From Hyperoplus lanceolatus (taxonomy: Eukaryota > Chordata > Actinopteri > Uranoscopiformes > Ammodytidae): a stretch of 64,000 bases of DNA. The notes under the pieces are model-generated. The model ran no database searches and had not been told where the DNA came from. It was given only the letters and a program-made list of their open reading frames with translations. This document shows positions 37,147 through 48,969 of this stretch, piece by piece; position 1 is the stretch's first letter, and each line of letters begins with the position of its first letter. The stretch covers positions 21,749,501 through 21,813,500 of the forward strand of contig CM049405.1 of assembly GCA_026929865.2 (NCBI GenBank), read 5' to 3'. The position numbers and the translations under genes are program-made.

Positions 37147-38283
37147 AATAGGCTCGTTCGACCTCCGTTGTGGCTCGTCTGGAAAGTAGACGAGAGCAGC
37201 CGAGTGCAGTCGGGGGAGTGATGAAAAAGCCTGACAGAAGCCGGACAGCTTGTGCCGTCGGAAGTAGCGTCCTTGTTGCGGATGCAGTTCGTTTTCTAGT
37301 TTTATTTTGAAGGCCCATTAGAAACATATTCGTAGAAGAGCTGCACATGCTACAACCGATTAGAAGCAGAACACAACACAAAGACGAGTAAACACTTTAA
37401 AAGCGAGGGGCATTTTCAAAACAAGAAACGAGATATAATATCCCCATTCTCCACACATCTTTATCTTTCTTGTTACTTTACTAGAAAACCTAAATTATTC
37501 TTTAAGTGATAAAGAATAATTTAGCCTACTAATCCAAATAAAGGAGGTTTAGTATGTCTCCCTTCACATAACGAATATGATCGGCCTAAATAAAGTTAAA
37601 GAAGGTCTAAGAAAATATCCCTTATTATTATTATAGAGATGGATATGATGAACTTTATTATGATGTGTAACAACAAACAAACTACTTGTTGTAGTTTTGG
37701 TCTGGCTTTGATTTAATCTTAATGGTATAAAGATATCACTTCACCAAGATCTTATGTGACTCAAGTTTGTGTTCACTTTTAAATAAATCTATACAGGAGA
37801 GTTACACATCCAAATTATTTCTATGTCAAGGGTTCAGATCAGTGGAGGTTTAACTCTGATTAAGTACATTTCTGCTTAAATGCATACTGTAGCGGCCTAA
37901 TGATTAAACATAAATTAAAATCAAAAAGAATGGATCGTAGTTTAATTTTGAGCGGTGATGTCAGACTTTTGCCTAAAATTGGGGAAACGCATCAAAGGCA
38001 CAGGGTTTAAACTCCCAATTAGCGCTCAGCTCCGCCTGTCAGCAAGACGTTTCCCATCAGACATTTCGCTCCCACAGCCCGTGGGGAGCAACTGCAGCGA
38101 CTTGCTCCAGTGTCTGTGTCCGTCTTGATACCGCGGGACTTCAAAGTCTCAAGCAGCCGAGCCGCAGCCAGCCGCGGATGTAAGTGGGACAAAAAGTCTA
38201 ACCATAATGCTGTGCGCTCAGCAAGACGAGCGTCATAATTGCGCAGGTCTTAGCAAGACGGCAACAGGTCGAACGAGCCTATT
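37147..38283. mobile_element. Inverted-repeat element with AATAGGCTCGTTCGACCT ends
   Basis: An 18-bp perfect inverted repeat bounds a 1.14-kb segment. If the true termini are GGCTCG and CGAGCC, both are flanked by TA. The interior is AT-rich in the middle and GC-rich near both ends (37150-37320, 38020-38280). No transposase recognised. Confidence 0.65.
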
Positions 38284-38939
38284 AAAAGCCCGCCGCCTCC
38301 CAGTCCCGCCCTTTGTTCAAATTATATGGAAAATTAATGACAACAAGGACCCGGTATTAAATGAACAAAGAACACCTTAATTCAAATCAGTCACTTCACT
38401 TGATATATTCAAGCTTGTTTTGCATTATGTTATTGGGCTGGTTGACACACCAACACATTTTTGTTCTAAAATGTTGTCAACATTAATTGAATGAATGTAT
38501 TGAGTAACTAAGCTTAGAGGTTACTGTGGGAAAAATATGTTCTGAGAAGACATCAAGTGTCATAGATTTAATATAATAATGGTGAATTGAAATTGGATAA
38601 TTGGATAACCCATACAATGTTGAATACATATAGAATAATTACCTTTATTACAGTTTAACCAAATGTTTTAACAATAGGCTACAGGAGATATTTGAAAGCA
38701 CTACACATGCATTGTAGGCTACTCAATTAAATTTGTGTCAGCGAAACCGTGAATGTTCTCTTTTACTTTACATAAAAATGAATGCAGAAAAGGCACACAT
38801 TGCTTCATAAAAATTCACCAGAAAATTAAGTGTTTAATGCTCAAAATGTTCTGGGGGGGGGGACCCCACTTACAATATGTCCACACCCAATGTTTAATTA
38901 AAACTTGTCCTACGACTTTGCAATTCATGAATTTGTTAA
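38284..38939. other. Nest interior, no gene recognised
   Basis: AT-rich sequence with a G run at about 38853, between two elements. It is probably interior sequence of the outer hAT. Confidence 0.35.
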
Positions 38940-41250
38940 CAATACATCTACTGATGCACAGGCTTGGACACATCATCAGTGTTGTATCCTGGAATCACTG
39001 GGTGTTTCGGGTCTTACAACAGACACCCTCCTCCAGGCGACCCGACCGAGGCTGATCAGACCCCGGTCTGTGTCCAAGCGGCATTCTACTGCCCCCACTG
39101 CTCTCCCCTCTTCAACCAGAGCCATCTGGAGGCTTTTTCCGCTGCCTCCACGTTGTTTCCTATGGCTCTTCTTCGGTTTGCACCTGTTATTCCCAGTGTG
39201 CCATAGGCTTTGCTCAGGAAATGACTGGCGAACCCCCGACTGCCCACTTCCACTGGCATGCATCTGGTCTTCCACCTGTTTCTCCGACAATCCTCCACCA
39301 GCTCCTGGTACTTCTCCCTCTTTCTTTCTTGAGCCTCCTCCATCCTCTCCTCCCACGGAACTGTCAGCTCCAGCAAGACTAGTTGTTTTGTGGCCTCTGA
39401 GACCAAGATGATGTCAGGTCTCAAACTCGTCTGGGTGATGTGTGGTGGAATTTTCAGCTGCCTCTCCAGGTCAACTGTCATCACCCAGTCTCGGGCCGTG
39501 GGGAGCAAACCAGCAGATCGGTTTCTTGGAGTTTTCTCCGGCCTTTGTCCTTCCTTGACAAATTGAATGGTCTTAGCCGTGGCCTGAGTGTGTCGACTGC
39601 CTTTGATCGCCTTGCTGATTGCTTCAGCGATGGACTTGAGGACCTGGTCGTGCCTCCATCGATACCGGCCCTCACCCAGCGCCTTGGAGCAACTGCTCAG
39701 GATGTGTTCCAGTGTCCCTATCTTTGAACACAGGGGGCATGCAGGTGTTTCTATTTTGCCCCATATGCACAGGTTGGATGGGCTCGGGAGGACATCATAG
39801 ACCCCCTGAATCAAGAACTTGATCCTCTGGGGGTTCCACTGCCAGATATCCTTCCAGGTGACATGCCGCTCCATCGCCTGCTCCCACTTCATCCAGGCTC
39901 CCTGCTGCCGCATGGCCACTGCTCTGCTTGTTCGCTCTTCCTCCACTGAAGCTCGCACCTTCTTCTGCACCAACCTCTTCCTCTCCCTTACGCTGGCAGA
40001 GTCATATCGGGCCGCTGCTCGGCTCCCAAGTCCGGCTCTGCCTTGCGCCACTGTTCCGAGGATGGCCTTGTGCTTCAGTCGAGTTTCTGCCTGCTGGACT
40101 GCATCTGCTGCCCTCCACTTCCTCCCTGTCTTCACAACAATCCCTGCCCCCGACACTTTGGCGTCTCTGGATCCTGAGTACTGCAGATGTTCCCGTGCCC
40201 GTGCCACGATGAACTCCTCCCTGACTGAGCTGAAGGGAAGCCTGAGCTTATTGGTGTTCCCGTACAGTCCAATGTTGCTTAGGCTGCGTGGCAATCCCAG
40301 CCATCTCCGTAAATAGCTGCTAACCCTATGCTCAAATCCTTCCACCACAGTCATGGGGACCTCATAGATGAGCAGGGGCCAGAGGATTCTTGGGAGGATT
40401 CCATGCTGGTAGATCCAGGCCTTGAATTTTCCAGGGAGCCCAGACTTGTCCACTGTTCTTAACCAGCCTTCCAACTCAGCACTGGTTGCCTTGATGGAAT
40501 CTCTGTCATTCAGACTGCAGTTGAAGACCTTTCCAAGGCTCTTCACCGGCTTCTCAGTGACAGACGGGATCTGGTGTTCTCCCAGCCTGAAGCGGAATTT
40601 GTCTGAGACCTTCCCCTTCTTGAGAACCAAGGACCTGGACTTTGCAGGTTTGAAGCTCATACGAGCCCACGTCATGATGCTCTCCAACCCCTGGAGGATC
40701 CACCTGGCTCCTGGTACAGCTGTTGTTGTCACTGTGAGATCATCCATGAAGGCTCTGATGGGAGGTTGCCTTACTCCAGACTTGCTGAGGGGACCTCTGC
40801 ATTCTGGTTCCGCTGTCTTGACCAGCATGTTCATTGCTAGTGCGAAGAGGATCACTGAGATTGTACAGCCAGTGATTATGCCCACTTCCAGCTGGTGCCA
40901 GTCAGATGTCATCTGGCCAGAGGACACTCTCAAGCTGAACTTGCTGTAGTAGTCCAGGATGAGGTCTTTCACCTTCTGGGGTACATGGTGTTTCTCTAGT
41001 GCAACCTCTACCAGCTTGTGGGGTATCGAGCCATATGCGTTGGTAAGATCTAGCCATAGCACAGCCAGGTCCCCTCCGCCTTCTCTCGCCTCCCTGATGA
41101 GTTGGGTTACCACGCCTGTGTGTTCTAGGCAACCAGCAACCCCTGGTATTCCTCCCTTCTGCATTGACGTGTCGATGTACTTATTGCTCAACTGGAAGTT
41201 GGAGAGTCTCTTGGCGACAATACTGAAAAAGATTTGCTCTCCACACTGAG
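38940..41250 (-). mobile_element. LINE with restriction-like endonuclease (R2/NeSL/Hero group), 5'-truncated
   Basis: A minus-strand copy starting within the reverse transcriptase (about 41250) and running through the stop at 39086 into a 3' untranslated region of roughly 150 bp. The 3' region contains GGGTCGCCTGGAGGAGGGTG and AGACCCGAAACACCC, as I remember from fish members of this group. The precise 3' end and target duplication were not found. It lies inside the large hAT nest. The uninterrupted frame suggests a comparatively recent insertion. Confidence 0.85.
39086..41250 (-). CDS. Reverse transcriptase with CCHC and restriction-like endonuclease domains, N-terminally truncated
   Basis: About 720 codons open from the truncation point to the stop; the first internal Met is at 41191 and residue numbers count from it. 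Upstream of that Met the frame reads CGEQIFFSIVAKRL, so homology extends to about 41250. Motif A is WLDLTNAYGS (46-55), motif B GIITGCTISVILF (104-116), motif C the unusual AFMDDL (FMDD 148-151 in place of YADD), then VKSLGKVF (216-223). A zinc knuckle C485, C488, H496, C501 follows. The C-terminus holds an R591-P-D593, E608-LTVPWEE and K624/K627 series of PD-(D/E)XK type, which in this group nicks the target DNA. N-terminal DNA-binding fingers and early reverse transcriptase motifs are missing. Exact clade is uncertain; Hero is my first guess. Confidence 0.85.
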
Positions 41251-41739
41251 CAAGGAGATGTTTATTTTAATAAGATTTTTGATGTTTTATCACATTTTCC
41301 AATTGTCTTTTATTTCTGATTTATTATGAACAATATGCAAACTTGCAGGACACTAGCAAAAATGATTGGGTGGGAAAGAGGACACGGTTTTGGGTCCCTC
41401 GGCCAAAAAATCTCACTCCAAACTTTTGGTGAAACTTGGCAGCCCTGGGTGTGTGTACGTGACAACAACGTCGGCTACACACAAACACACACACACTGTA
41501 GTGGAGGAAACTGGTGGATGTATCGGTACCGCGCTGATATGCTTGTATCACAGGTTTCACTTCAGAGGTGTCGGCCAGAACAGCACTTATGGCCAAAAAC
41601 GTCACACTATAAGAATGAGACTAGGAGAGGAGGAGTATGGTTTATCCGCTCTTTATTTTCCTTCTTTCATAGACACAGCAGCATAGATCGCAGAAAAAGA
41701 AACACAGGCTTAAACATCAAAACATAGTGCATTACAGAT

Positions 41740-43430
41740 TCAATTCATTACAAATAGCTTTGGTTTTCACAGCTTTGCAGTTGTTGCAATAGCCTACTTA
41801 AGCGTGTCCAGGTAGGCATTAAAGTAAGTAATGAAGACAATAAAACTAGGTTTCTGATTTCCAAATTTGGTGGTGTGTATATAGAATTTAGCTAATAATA
41901 ACATAAGATTAATAACACACAATTTTTTAACAGAAAATATATTTTCAAAAATACCAAATAAAATGAAATCAATTTTGAGTTTGAGTCGTATATCTAACTT
42001 TCTGTTCAAAAAGAGGTCAATTTCATGCCGCAGAGTTTGACTAAAGGAACATTCCCAAAAAAGATGTTGTGTTGTTTCATCTGTGACGTGACAAAATGAG
42101 CAGAGAGGATCAACATCTAACATATATCTTCCAATAACAGAATGAACAGGGTAACATCTGTGCAATAGTTTCAAAGACACCTCTCGCACCTTATTTGAGA
42201 CAAAAAAAATCCTGGGTAATAACCATGTTTTTTCCCATTCTATATGTAAATACTGATTATTCCAATAAAATACAGAGGCAGGTTTACTAATTGTGCTTTT
42301 TTGTATTAATTCCCTTATACATCTATTGTTTGTTTTTACACTCAAAAAAGGATCTGAGTTTCCTATATAAAGCTCTGGCAGAAAGGTTTGCTGGACAGTA
42401 TCTCTGATTGACGATGAAAGTAGAATTTTAACACCTGAAGGAATTGCATCAAAAACAATAGCAAATTCCCGAGGAAGCACAGGAATGTTATATTCTGATA
42501 AAAATTCATTATATGTAAACAAATGACCCTCCATATTAAATAGTTGACTGACAAGTAGAATTCCATTATCAACCCAATTCTTCAAAAATAACGACTTTCG
42601 TTTAAAACAAATATCTTGGTTGTTCCAAATATAATATTTTTGAGGGGAAAAGTTATGTTTATACACTAGGTACCAGCTTAAAAGTAGCTGTTTATGGAAA
42701 TCAGAAAGTTTTATGGGAAGCTTTTCTATTTTAAAATTACATCTTAACAGAAAATTAAATCCTCCTAAGGCTTCATATATATATGTTGAAATGAAATTCC
42801 ATAATGAGGTTGGATTAGCTAAATATCTTTTTAACCATTTAATTTTAAAGGGGAATGAAGAGTATGAAAATCTAAAACATTGAATCCACCATTGCTTAGT
42901 TTGTTAATCATAACATTTTTTCGAATGAGATGTGATTTTCTTTTCCATATGAAATCAAACAAAGTTTTATCAATTTTTGTACATACATTTTTGGAAACAT
43001 CAAGAGCTGAGCTAGTATAAACCAGTCTAGAAAGGCCCTCAGCTTTGGAGAGCAAGACTCGACCAGTTATTGTTAAATCTCTTTGGAGCCATGAATTGAA
43101 TCTTTGCTGCAGTGAAGAGATGAGTGGATTAAAATTTTCATTCATTCTTGAGTTTTGTTCTTTAACAATTATAACACCAAGGTACTTAACTTTATACTTC
43201 ACAGGGATACCTGAAACTTCTAAGTCATTGCAAGGCTCGATGGGAAGCAAATTAAGTTTGAGACCAGAGGCTGCTGAAAACTTGTCAAATAAGTTTACTG
43301 CATTAACAATCTGAGACCTGTCCTGTAGAAATAAAGTCGTATCATCTGCTAGTTGGCACAAAGAGATTACCCTTCCAGCTATTGAGATGGAGAAAGGAAA
43401 CTTACTAAACAGACTCTCCGGCCGACTGAC
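41740..43430 (-). mobile_element. Tx1/L1-type LINE fragment, ORF2 3' half, decayed
   Basis: Minus-strand sequence from the catalytic palm of a reverse transcriptase (about 43430) to the C-terminal end of ORF2 (stop near 41794). The two readable frames at 42831-43361 and 41794-42666 are consecutive parts of one protein, and the stretch between (42667-42830) is AT-rich and frame-shifted. The 5' end is truncated. The 3' boundary near 41740 is approximate and no poly-A tail or duplication was identified. Next to it at 41270-41730 lies sequence of unknown origin. Confidence 0.8.
41794..43361 (-). pseudogene. Tx1/L1-type ORF2 (reverse transcriptase to C-terminal zinc knuckle), broken
   Basis: The upstream part begins MCQLADDTTLFLQDRSQIV, the catalytic ADD of the palm, and continues through KYKVKYLGVIIVKEQ, SLQQRFNSWLQRDLTITGR and LFDFIWKRKSHLIRKNV, typical of L1/Tx1 enzymes. 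The downstream part has SLFLKNWVDNGILLVSQLF, IPVLPREFAIVFDAIPSGV and ends with a knuckle, CSFCHVTDETTQHLFWEC. Two separate frames carry these parts, so at least one frameshift is present. Upstream of 43361 the frame still reads SIAGRVISL. The AP-endonuclease half is absent. Confidence 0.8.
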
Positions 43431-43918
43431 GTCACGGCCCTAACTGACAGTTATCCACACTGAATAAAACACATCTTAACACACTGTAAAAAATATCAAA
43501 CACTAACTTATGAACTTTGGGGACTTTTCTACACACAGGCACACAAACAAACTGCAATCATGTTGTATTCAGGAATGCAAAACCATGGATTCACTCAATA
43601 CATGTCATTATAGCCTATGCTATATTTGCTGAATAGAGACAGCCAAATTTAAGTATGGTGTGGTTGTTTTAGTTGATTATAATCTATTTGCAGTAATTAC
43701 ATCATCATTTGGATTTTCAATTAATAAAAACAACATTTAAATGTATATAATCACCTTCTGTCCTTTATTTTTCAATTCATATAACAATATAGGCCTACAG
43801 AAAAAAATGATAATTTGTTGGGCCTATTTCGAATGGTAGAATTAATCGTGATTAATCGTGATTAATCCATGGAATCCTGTGATTAATCTGATTAAAATTT
43901 TTAAACGTTTGACAGCCC

Positions 43919-43941
43919 TAATATATATATATATATATATA
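43919..43941. repeat. (TA)n microsatellite at the right end of the hAT nest
   Basis: A TA tract of about 22 bp directly after TTTGACAGCCCTA; the counterpart of the tract at 34991-35036. Confidence 0.95.
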
Positions 43942-46532
43942 AACAATTGACCACTAAACGAACATCATTCACAACACGAACCTTCACACATTTGTTGAAA
44001 ATGACCCAGCTCACCTCTTAAAAGTCAAAATTACCTTTGATCAGCCAACTGCAGTTTATTATGTGGTATGACTCTGTGTGTCATAAATGTTTAACCCTCA
44101 ATCATACCTGTGGAAACAACCGTCTTTAATGGCTGGGATTTTTATACAGTGTGTTATAGTGCCATCACTAAAAAACTCATGATAAACATAGTGGTAAATG
44201 TCAACGTGTCAATTGTCCTTCATACATTTTCATTTGTTTCTTCCAAAGGGAAAGCTAATCGGATAAACAACCTGCTGGAGCAGTAACAGCATTTTTGCTG
44301 TGACTTGTGTGTTGTAGTAAAAACACATTTGTAATGGCCTGAAAGAGACAGTCCTTCCAAGAACAACAGCATCAGTCTGTATTACATATAGTTACATTCA
44401 CTAAGAGAAGAGGTTTTGATGGTGAATTGATCAAAAATACTTTAACACAGCTGTTTTGAGCATTTCAAATTGACAGTCGGCATTGGCTATATGACCTCGA
44501 TCGTTCCCTAACCTTAGCCACATGTTGTTGTTTTTTTGTTTTGTTTTTACCCAGACCTCTGTGTTTTCATACACCTCTTTTTGGTGTCCACAGTACACCT
44601 AACCAAACCTTGTGTATAGAGTTTTCGTGTTTTTTTTGTCGGAAGTCTGAGGTCTAGGGGTATTTTCTCCGATTTTACATACTTCTATAAATACCTATTT
44701 CAAATGTGCAAGAAGATAAATTATACCAAAGTGTTTTATATGGAAATGTTCAGAACACATTAGGCCTTTGTTTTCTGATGTGTGTCCTAGACCATTGTGT
44801 ATATAAATAATTGGCTTAAACCTTTAGTCATCCTGTTGAGTTGTTTTGGCTCTTGAAATTGCTTCTCCTAAGCCTTAGCTTCAAAGATGCAGTGGAAATC
44901 CTCCAAAACACAGTAGGGGAGTGCACAAAACATGACTAATATAAAATTTGGTCCAGATGCTTTTTGGTAGAAATGTTGTCTCTACTTTCAAAAAACATTA
45001 GGAAATTAGACTGAATGAAGACTTTGAACCACATATAATGATTCATGGGATGTACACTAATAAAAGAGGAAGCATCACAAAACATTTTTCAAACAAACCA
45101 TTAAGTAAATCTAACAACAATAATAACAAACTATTTTTACACTATTTCCAAGCTAAGTGGTAGCTGGGGAGCTTCTGGGTCTTAATTCTCACAGTGTTTT
45201 CTAAGCCTGTAAGGGACTGACAGTATCACAAGAACATTCCCTGGAAACAGGAGGACCTCTAGATTGAGATGATGTTTTCATTTTATTTTTCAGTCATATC
45301 TTCAGGGAGATATTCATAAAGATAAGCACGCACATGCGCGCACGCGCCGGCGCGTGAATAGACCTCAGAAGGTTAAAAGCACACCAAAAAATGCTTCAGC
45401 CCCTGTGTCGTTTTAGAGGGCTTGGATAACCAATCTATTTATTATTTAGTTTTGCTGCGAGCACTTTTCCAACTTGCATCACAGTAATAGACAAGATGCG
45501 ACAAGTCAGTAGTTTTACCCACAAATCTAATTTAACAGAATCTTCTTGGAATCAAAAAAGTCAAGTAAAACATTTAACAGTCAAAGCGCCCAACAAATCC
45601 AAAGCCCTTCAGAGCGCAGGAAACCCAATAAGCACCAGCAGGCCCTGGCACTGCTACATTTGTCTTAGGGAGTGATTTCCATTCCCAGACTCTGGCGTTT
45701 GGCCAGGCACTCAGCACCAGCACAAGAAGCCAGGCAGTGCCAGTCATTATCCCATTGTTTGGAGGCACATAGTCTGCCCTAATTGGATGCAAAAGAGCAG
45801 AGAAACTGTATCTAGTGGCAGTGCAAATGAGGATGGAGCAACACGTCACACAGCCTGCTGCTGCTGCAGGTTGGAGTGTAATGAAATAATGAACTACCAG
45901 GGGATCCAAAGTGTATCAACAGGCAGAGCCTTTTGAAACAAACAGGCAACTGATGCAGAGACCAAAAGGCCTAGGCAACACTGATCGTTACACCTCAGGT
46001 GTCCGGGCACGATGGGGAAATGTGGTCGATAAAAACAGATTCTCACAGCAGCTCATCCACACATCTTAAAGAGAATTAAAACAGCTGTGGATAAAAGCAG
46101 CAAGGTATTGTAGCTGATGGTCAAGATATGCATGGGATAGTGGCTGGATGCCTCCCAGCACTTGGCATCAGAGGAGGCCTGATGTTATTGTCTTTTGCTG
46201 TAACCTCATATGCCTCTTGCCCCTGGACTGCATAGCAAAATAGACAAGCTGATCACTCATCTATCTAGCCTCAATTTCAGAGTGCCAGAATGCATACTAA
46301 ACATTCAGACAAGATAAGCACAGCTTGAAATTGTAACTACTTTGTGTCAGTCAGTTCTGCTTGCCATTTAGGCAGGTAGCCAAGACTCTGCTCAAAACAG
46401 TCTGTTTATTCTTAACTGTAGTTTTTTTTGGGCCACTAAATTCAACTCATAAAATAACAAATGCATCCACTTGTCACAATGGACAGCTGATTAAAGAGTT
46501 CCATGTCCTGATTAAATGTAATCGCATTTCTC
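43942..46532. other. No gene seen; possible conserved non-coding block at 45570-45910
   Basis: A minus-strand frame of 111 codons at 45574-45909 has no family resemblance. The same stretch is GC-richer than its surroundings and contains an octamer-like ATGCAAA, which suits a regulatory element better than a gene. Alternating purine-pyrimidine sequence (GCGCGCACGCGCCGGCGCG) at about 45336-45356 could favour Z-DNA. Confidence 0.35.
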
Positions 46533-46535
46533 TTA

Positions 46536-48067
46536 GGGCCCACTCACACTAGGGCCGTTTGCCTGTTCCGTGCTGCAGGAAGATTCAGCACGATCCCTCC
46601 CCACTCCCCCCGCTGGCCCGTGGTCACACTGCTCGTGGCCTGGGCACGATTGCACCTTGCCTACGTTACCGTGCGCGTTTAGGATTCGGAGCGTAGTCTA
46701 CTTGTAGGCTATACGATTGTTTGTGAATATTTTCATCCGGCCAAATTTGCATAAAATATTCCACTTCCAAATTAGAGCAACGAGAATCCTTAATCTATTG
46801 TTTTTTTCTAAATGTAGCCTTGACGTAATAGGTCGCGGTGAACAGTCTCATATTTGTGCAGCACGCTGTTTATTATTAATATAACGGCCTGTCATCAGAC
46901 CATACGTACCGGATGGTTTTATACACATCGATCGCTCCATCAAGTAATCCAAGTCAGAACGTTTTGTATGGGCAGAGGTCGTTTTTTTAAGTGTCTTTAT
47001 AAAGTTTCTGGTAACACTTTACAATAAGGTACACAAAAAAAGAGTAGTTACCCTTTTAAAAATGTAAGTTTACTTTTTCAAAAGGGTAGTTTACCTTTCA
47101 AAACAGAGTAGTTTACCTTTCAAAAAGAGTAGTTTAACTTTTAAAAAAGTTAGTTTACCTTTTAAAAAGGGTAGTTTACCATTCAAAAAAGAGTAGTTTA
47201 CCTTTCAAAAAAGAGTAGTTTACCTTTTAAAAAGGTTAGTTTACCTTTTAAGTAGTAGTTACCCTTTTAAAGAGGTAAACTACCCTTTTGAAAAGGTAAA
47301 CTACCCTTTTTAAAAGGTAAACTACCCTTTTGAATGGTAAACTACCCTTTTTAAAAGGTAAACTAAACTTTTTTTTGAAAGGTAAACTACTCTTTTTTGA
47401 AAGGTAAACTACCCTTTTGAAAAGGTAAACTAACCTTTTTAAAAGGGTAACTACTCTTTTTATGTGTACCTTATTGTAAAGTGTTACCAAGTTTCTTGTT
47501 AAACCTTAGTGTAGGCTACTGTTTCCTTATCACCGGGCCGCGGAGTCCCTTTGTGTGTTGTTTTGTGTTCGTCTCCACCGCCATGCGTAAAGGCAGTATT
47601 ATGACAGCTGACGGGAGGAAAAAGAAAAAAATCTGACGAACGTGAGTAAACACGAAAACCTTTTTGCTTTGCTTTCTGCGCTCACCTATTTAGCTCTCAC
47701 CCTCTTTTATTAGCCCACACCTAGGCCTACACACACGTTAATTCTCACACATTTTATGTAGCTACAGTCCAAGTGGTGGGCAATTCTGGTGCCGACTAGA
47801 AAGGCAGCGGACGTTAACGGACAATGCATCCTTAATAAATTCACATCAGGAACGCCGCCTGTGCACTTGCTTGTGCGCTTCCTTGTGCGCATGTCATCTT
47901 ATTAGCATCTGTACTTTGGCCACGGCACACTTGGGAGAGGTGTGCCATGGCCAAGGGGCTGTTCCGTGCTGGAATACGGATGGCGTGGTCACACTAGCCA
48001 AACGTTCTAGACTTTAGTATGCAAATGAGCTCGGGCACGGGGCCGCGGCCCTAGTGTGAGTAGCCCC
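46536..48067. mobile_element. PIF/Harbinger-like element with TTA duplication, host of a fold-back hAT
   Basis: The left end reads GGGCCCACTCACACTAGGGC and the right end, reverse-complemented, GGGGCTACTCACACTAGGGC. TTA flanks both (46533-46535 and 48068-48070). CTGTTCCGTGCTG also occurs near both ends in opposite orientation. Excluding the 479-bp hAT insertion and one duplicated 8-mer, the element was about 1.05 kb. No transposase frame. Confidence 0.75.
47010..47488. mobile_element. Fold-back hAT-type element made of inverted ~20-bp tandem units
   Basis: Outer termini GGTAACACTTTACAATAAGG and its exact reverse complement enclose two mirrored arrays. The left half repeats an AGTAGTTTACCTTTCAAAA-like unit about eight times, and the right half repeats its reverse complement (TTTTGAAAGGTAAACTACC), with the axis near 47247. 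AAGTTTCT flanks both ends exactly (47002-47009 and 47489-47496), a perfect 8-bp hAT duplication. It has no coding capacity; the frame reading KRVVYLFKRVVYLF is only the repeat translated. The ends match the MITE at 19917-20229 but the interior does not. Confidence 0.9.
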
Positions 48068-48070
48068 TTA

Positions 48071-48924
48071 GGAAATACTTGGCGAATGGTCCAGGAACCT
48101 CCTCCCTCAGTAAAAGCCTGAGTGTGAGTTTCCTTTGTTTTTAAATGGTTGCTTTTCAGTAGTTTATGCAGAGATAGAGAGAGAGAGAGCAGGAGAATAT
48201 GAGGGAGTTAGAGAAAGAAAAATATATAAAGGGAATGCTAACAACAGTACATTACCAATTTCTAAAGACTACAGGGCCCTAGGCTACCAATCCACACACA
48301 CACATGCACACACACACACACACGGTCACATGGTCAACACCGTACAATTCCTTATCATTTCAACCACATTTACTTTAAATTTCAAAATAGCTTACTTTTA
48401 ACATGGAAAACAAGACGCAAATAGTAACACATGCATACTTACACAAAACAGACACTTAATGCCCACAATGCATGTAAAATAAAACAGGGTAAGGATGGCA
48501 AAAATATCATGGCAGGATCAATGTAGCCTTGCACATCTTTTTGCTATCATTAAGGCATGAAACACACGTCCCGCATCTACCTCTGGAGAGCTTATGCATC
48601 TGTTACTGCTGCCTCTCTCTCGCTGTTTTTGGCCACACATGTTGTTTCAGCGCTGCCTTTAAAAGCCCTTCCTTTCTACACAGAGTTTTCATAGATAATT
48701 CCCATTAATATGAAGTTGTTTCTTGTCATTTAATAACGCATATGAGTAAAATTGAGTTTCGACAGTAATTCGACGGGTGGCTCATTTCCTTTGTTTTGTT
48801 TAATTTTTCTCTCTCCACATTTTCGCTTGTGAGAAGCTTTTTTTGAAAGAGACAAACTGGGAAATCGTTAAAACTAGAGTGAATGCTGCTGGTATCACTC
48901 TCAACACAATATTTACACAGAGAC

Positions 48925-48969
<45 letters not shown>

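Larger units (their letters stand above)
35037..43919. mobile_element. hAT-like element (TAGGGCTGTCAAA ends) inserted in (TA)n, hosting a large nest
   Basis: The left end reads TAGGGCTGTCAAAATTAACG and the right end is TTTGACAGCCCTA, both bordered by TA microsatellite, so a target duplication cannot be read. Beyond about 13 bp the two ends differ: the left has GTTAACGC-type repeats, the right has GATTAATC-type repeats. They may be the two ends of one element with short inverted repeats, or ends of two related families. No transposase frame was recognised. Nearly all of the 8.9 kb consists of elements at 35176-36148, 36218-36736, 37147-38283, about 38940-41250 and about 41740-43430. Confidence 0.6.

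Noticed and set aside
38905-39411. Plus-strand open frame of 168 codons
   Set aside because: It overlaps the 3' part of the LINE frame on the other strand and has no recognisable domain.
39819-40316. Plus-strand open frame of 165 codons
   Set aside because: It lies opposite the REL-endonuclease LINE frame and is a shadow of its codon pattern.
45574-45909. Minus-strand 111-codon frame considered as a small gene
   Set aside because: There is no recognisable domain, the composition looks non-coding, and a conserved non-coding block fits as well.
47248-47490. Minus-strand frame reading KRVVYLFKRVVYLF
   Set aside because: It translates the tandem units of the fold-back hAT element.
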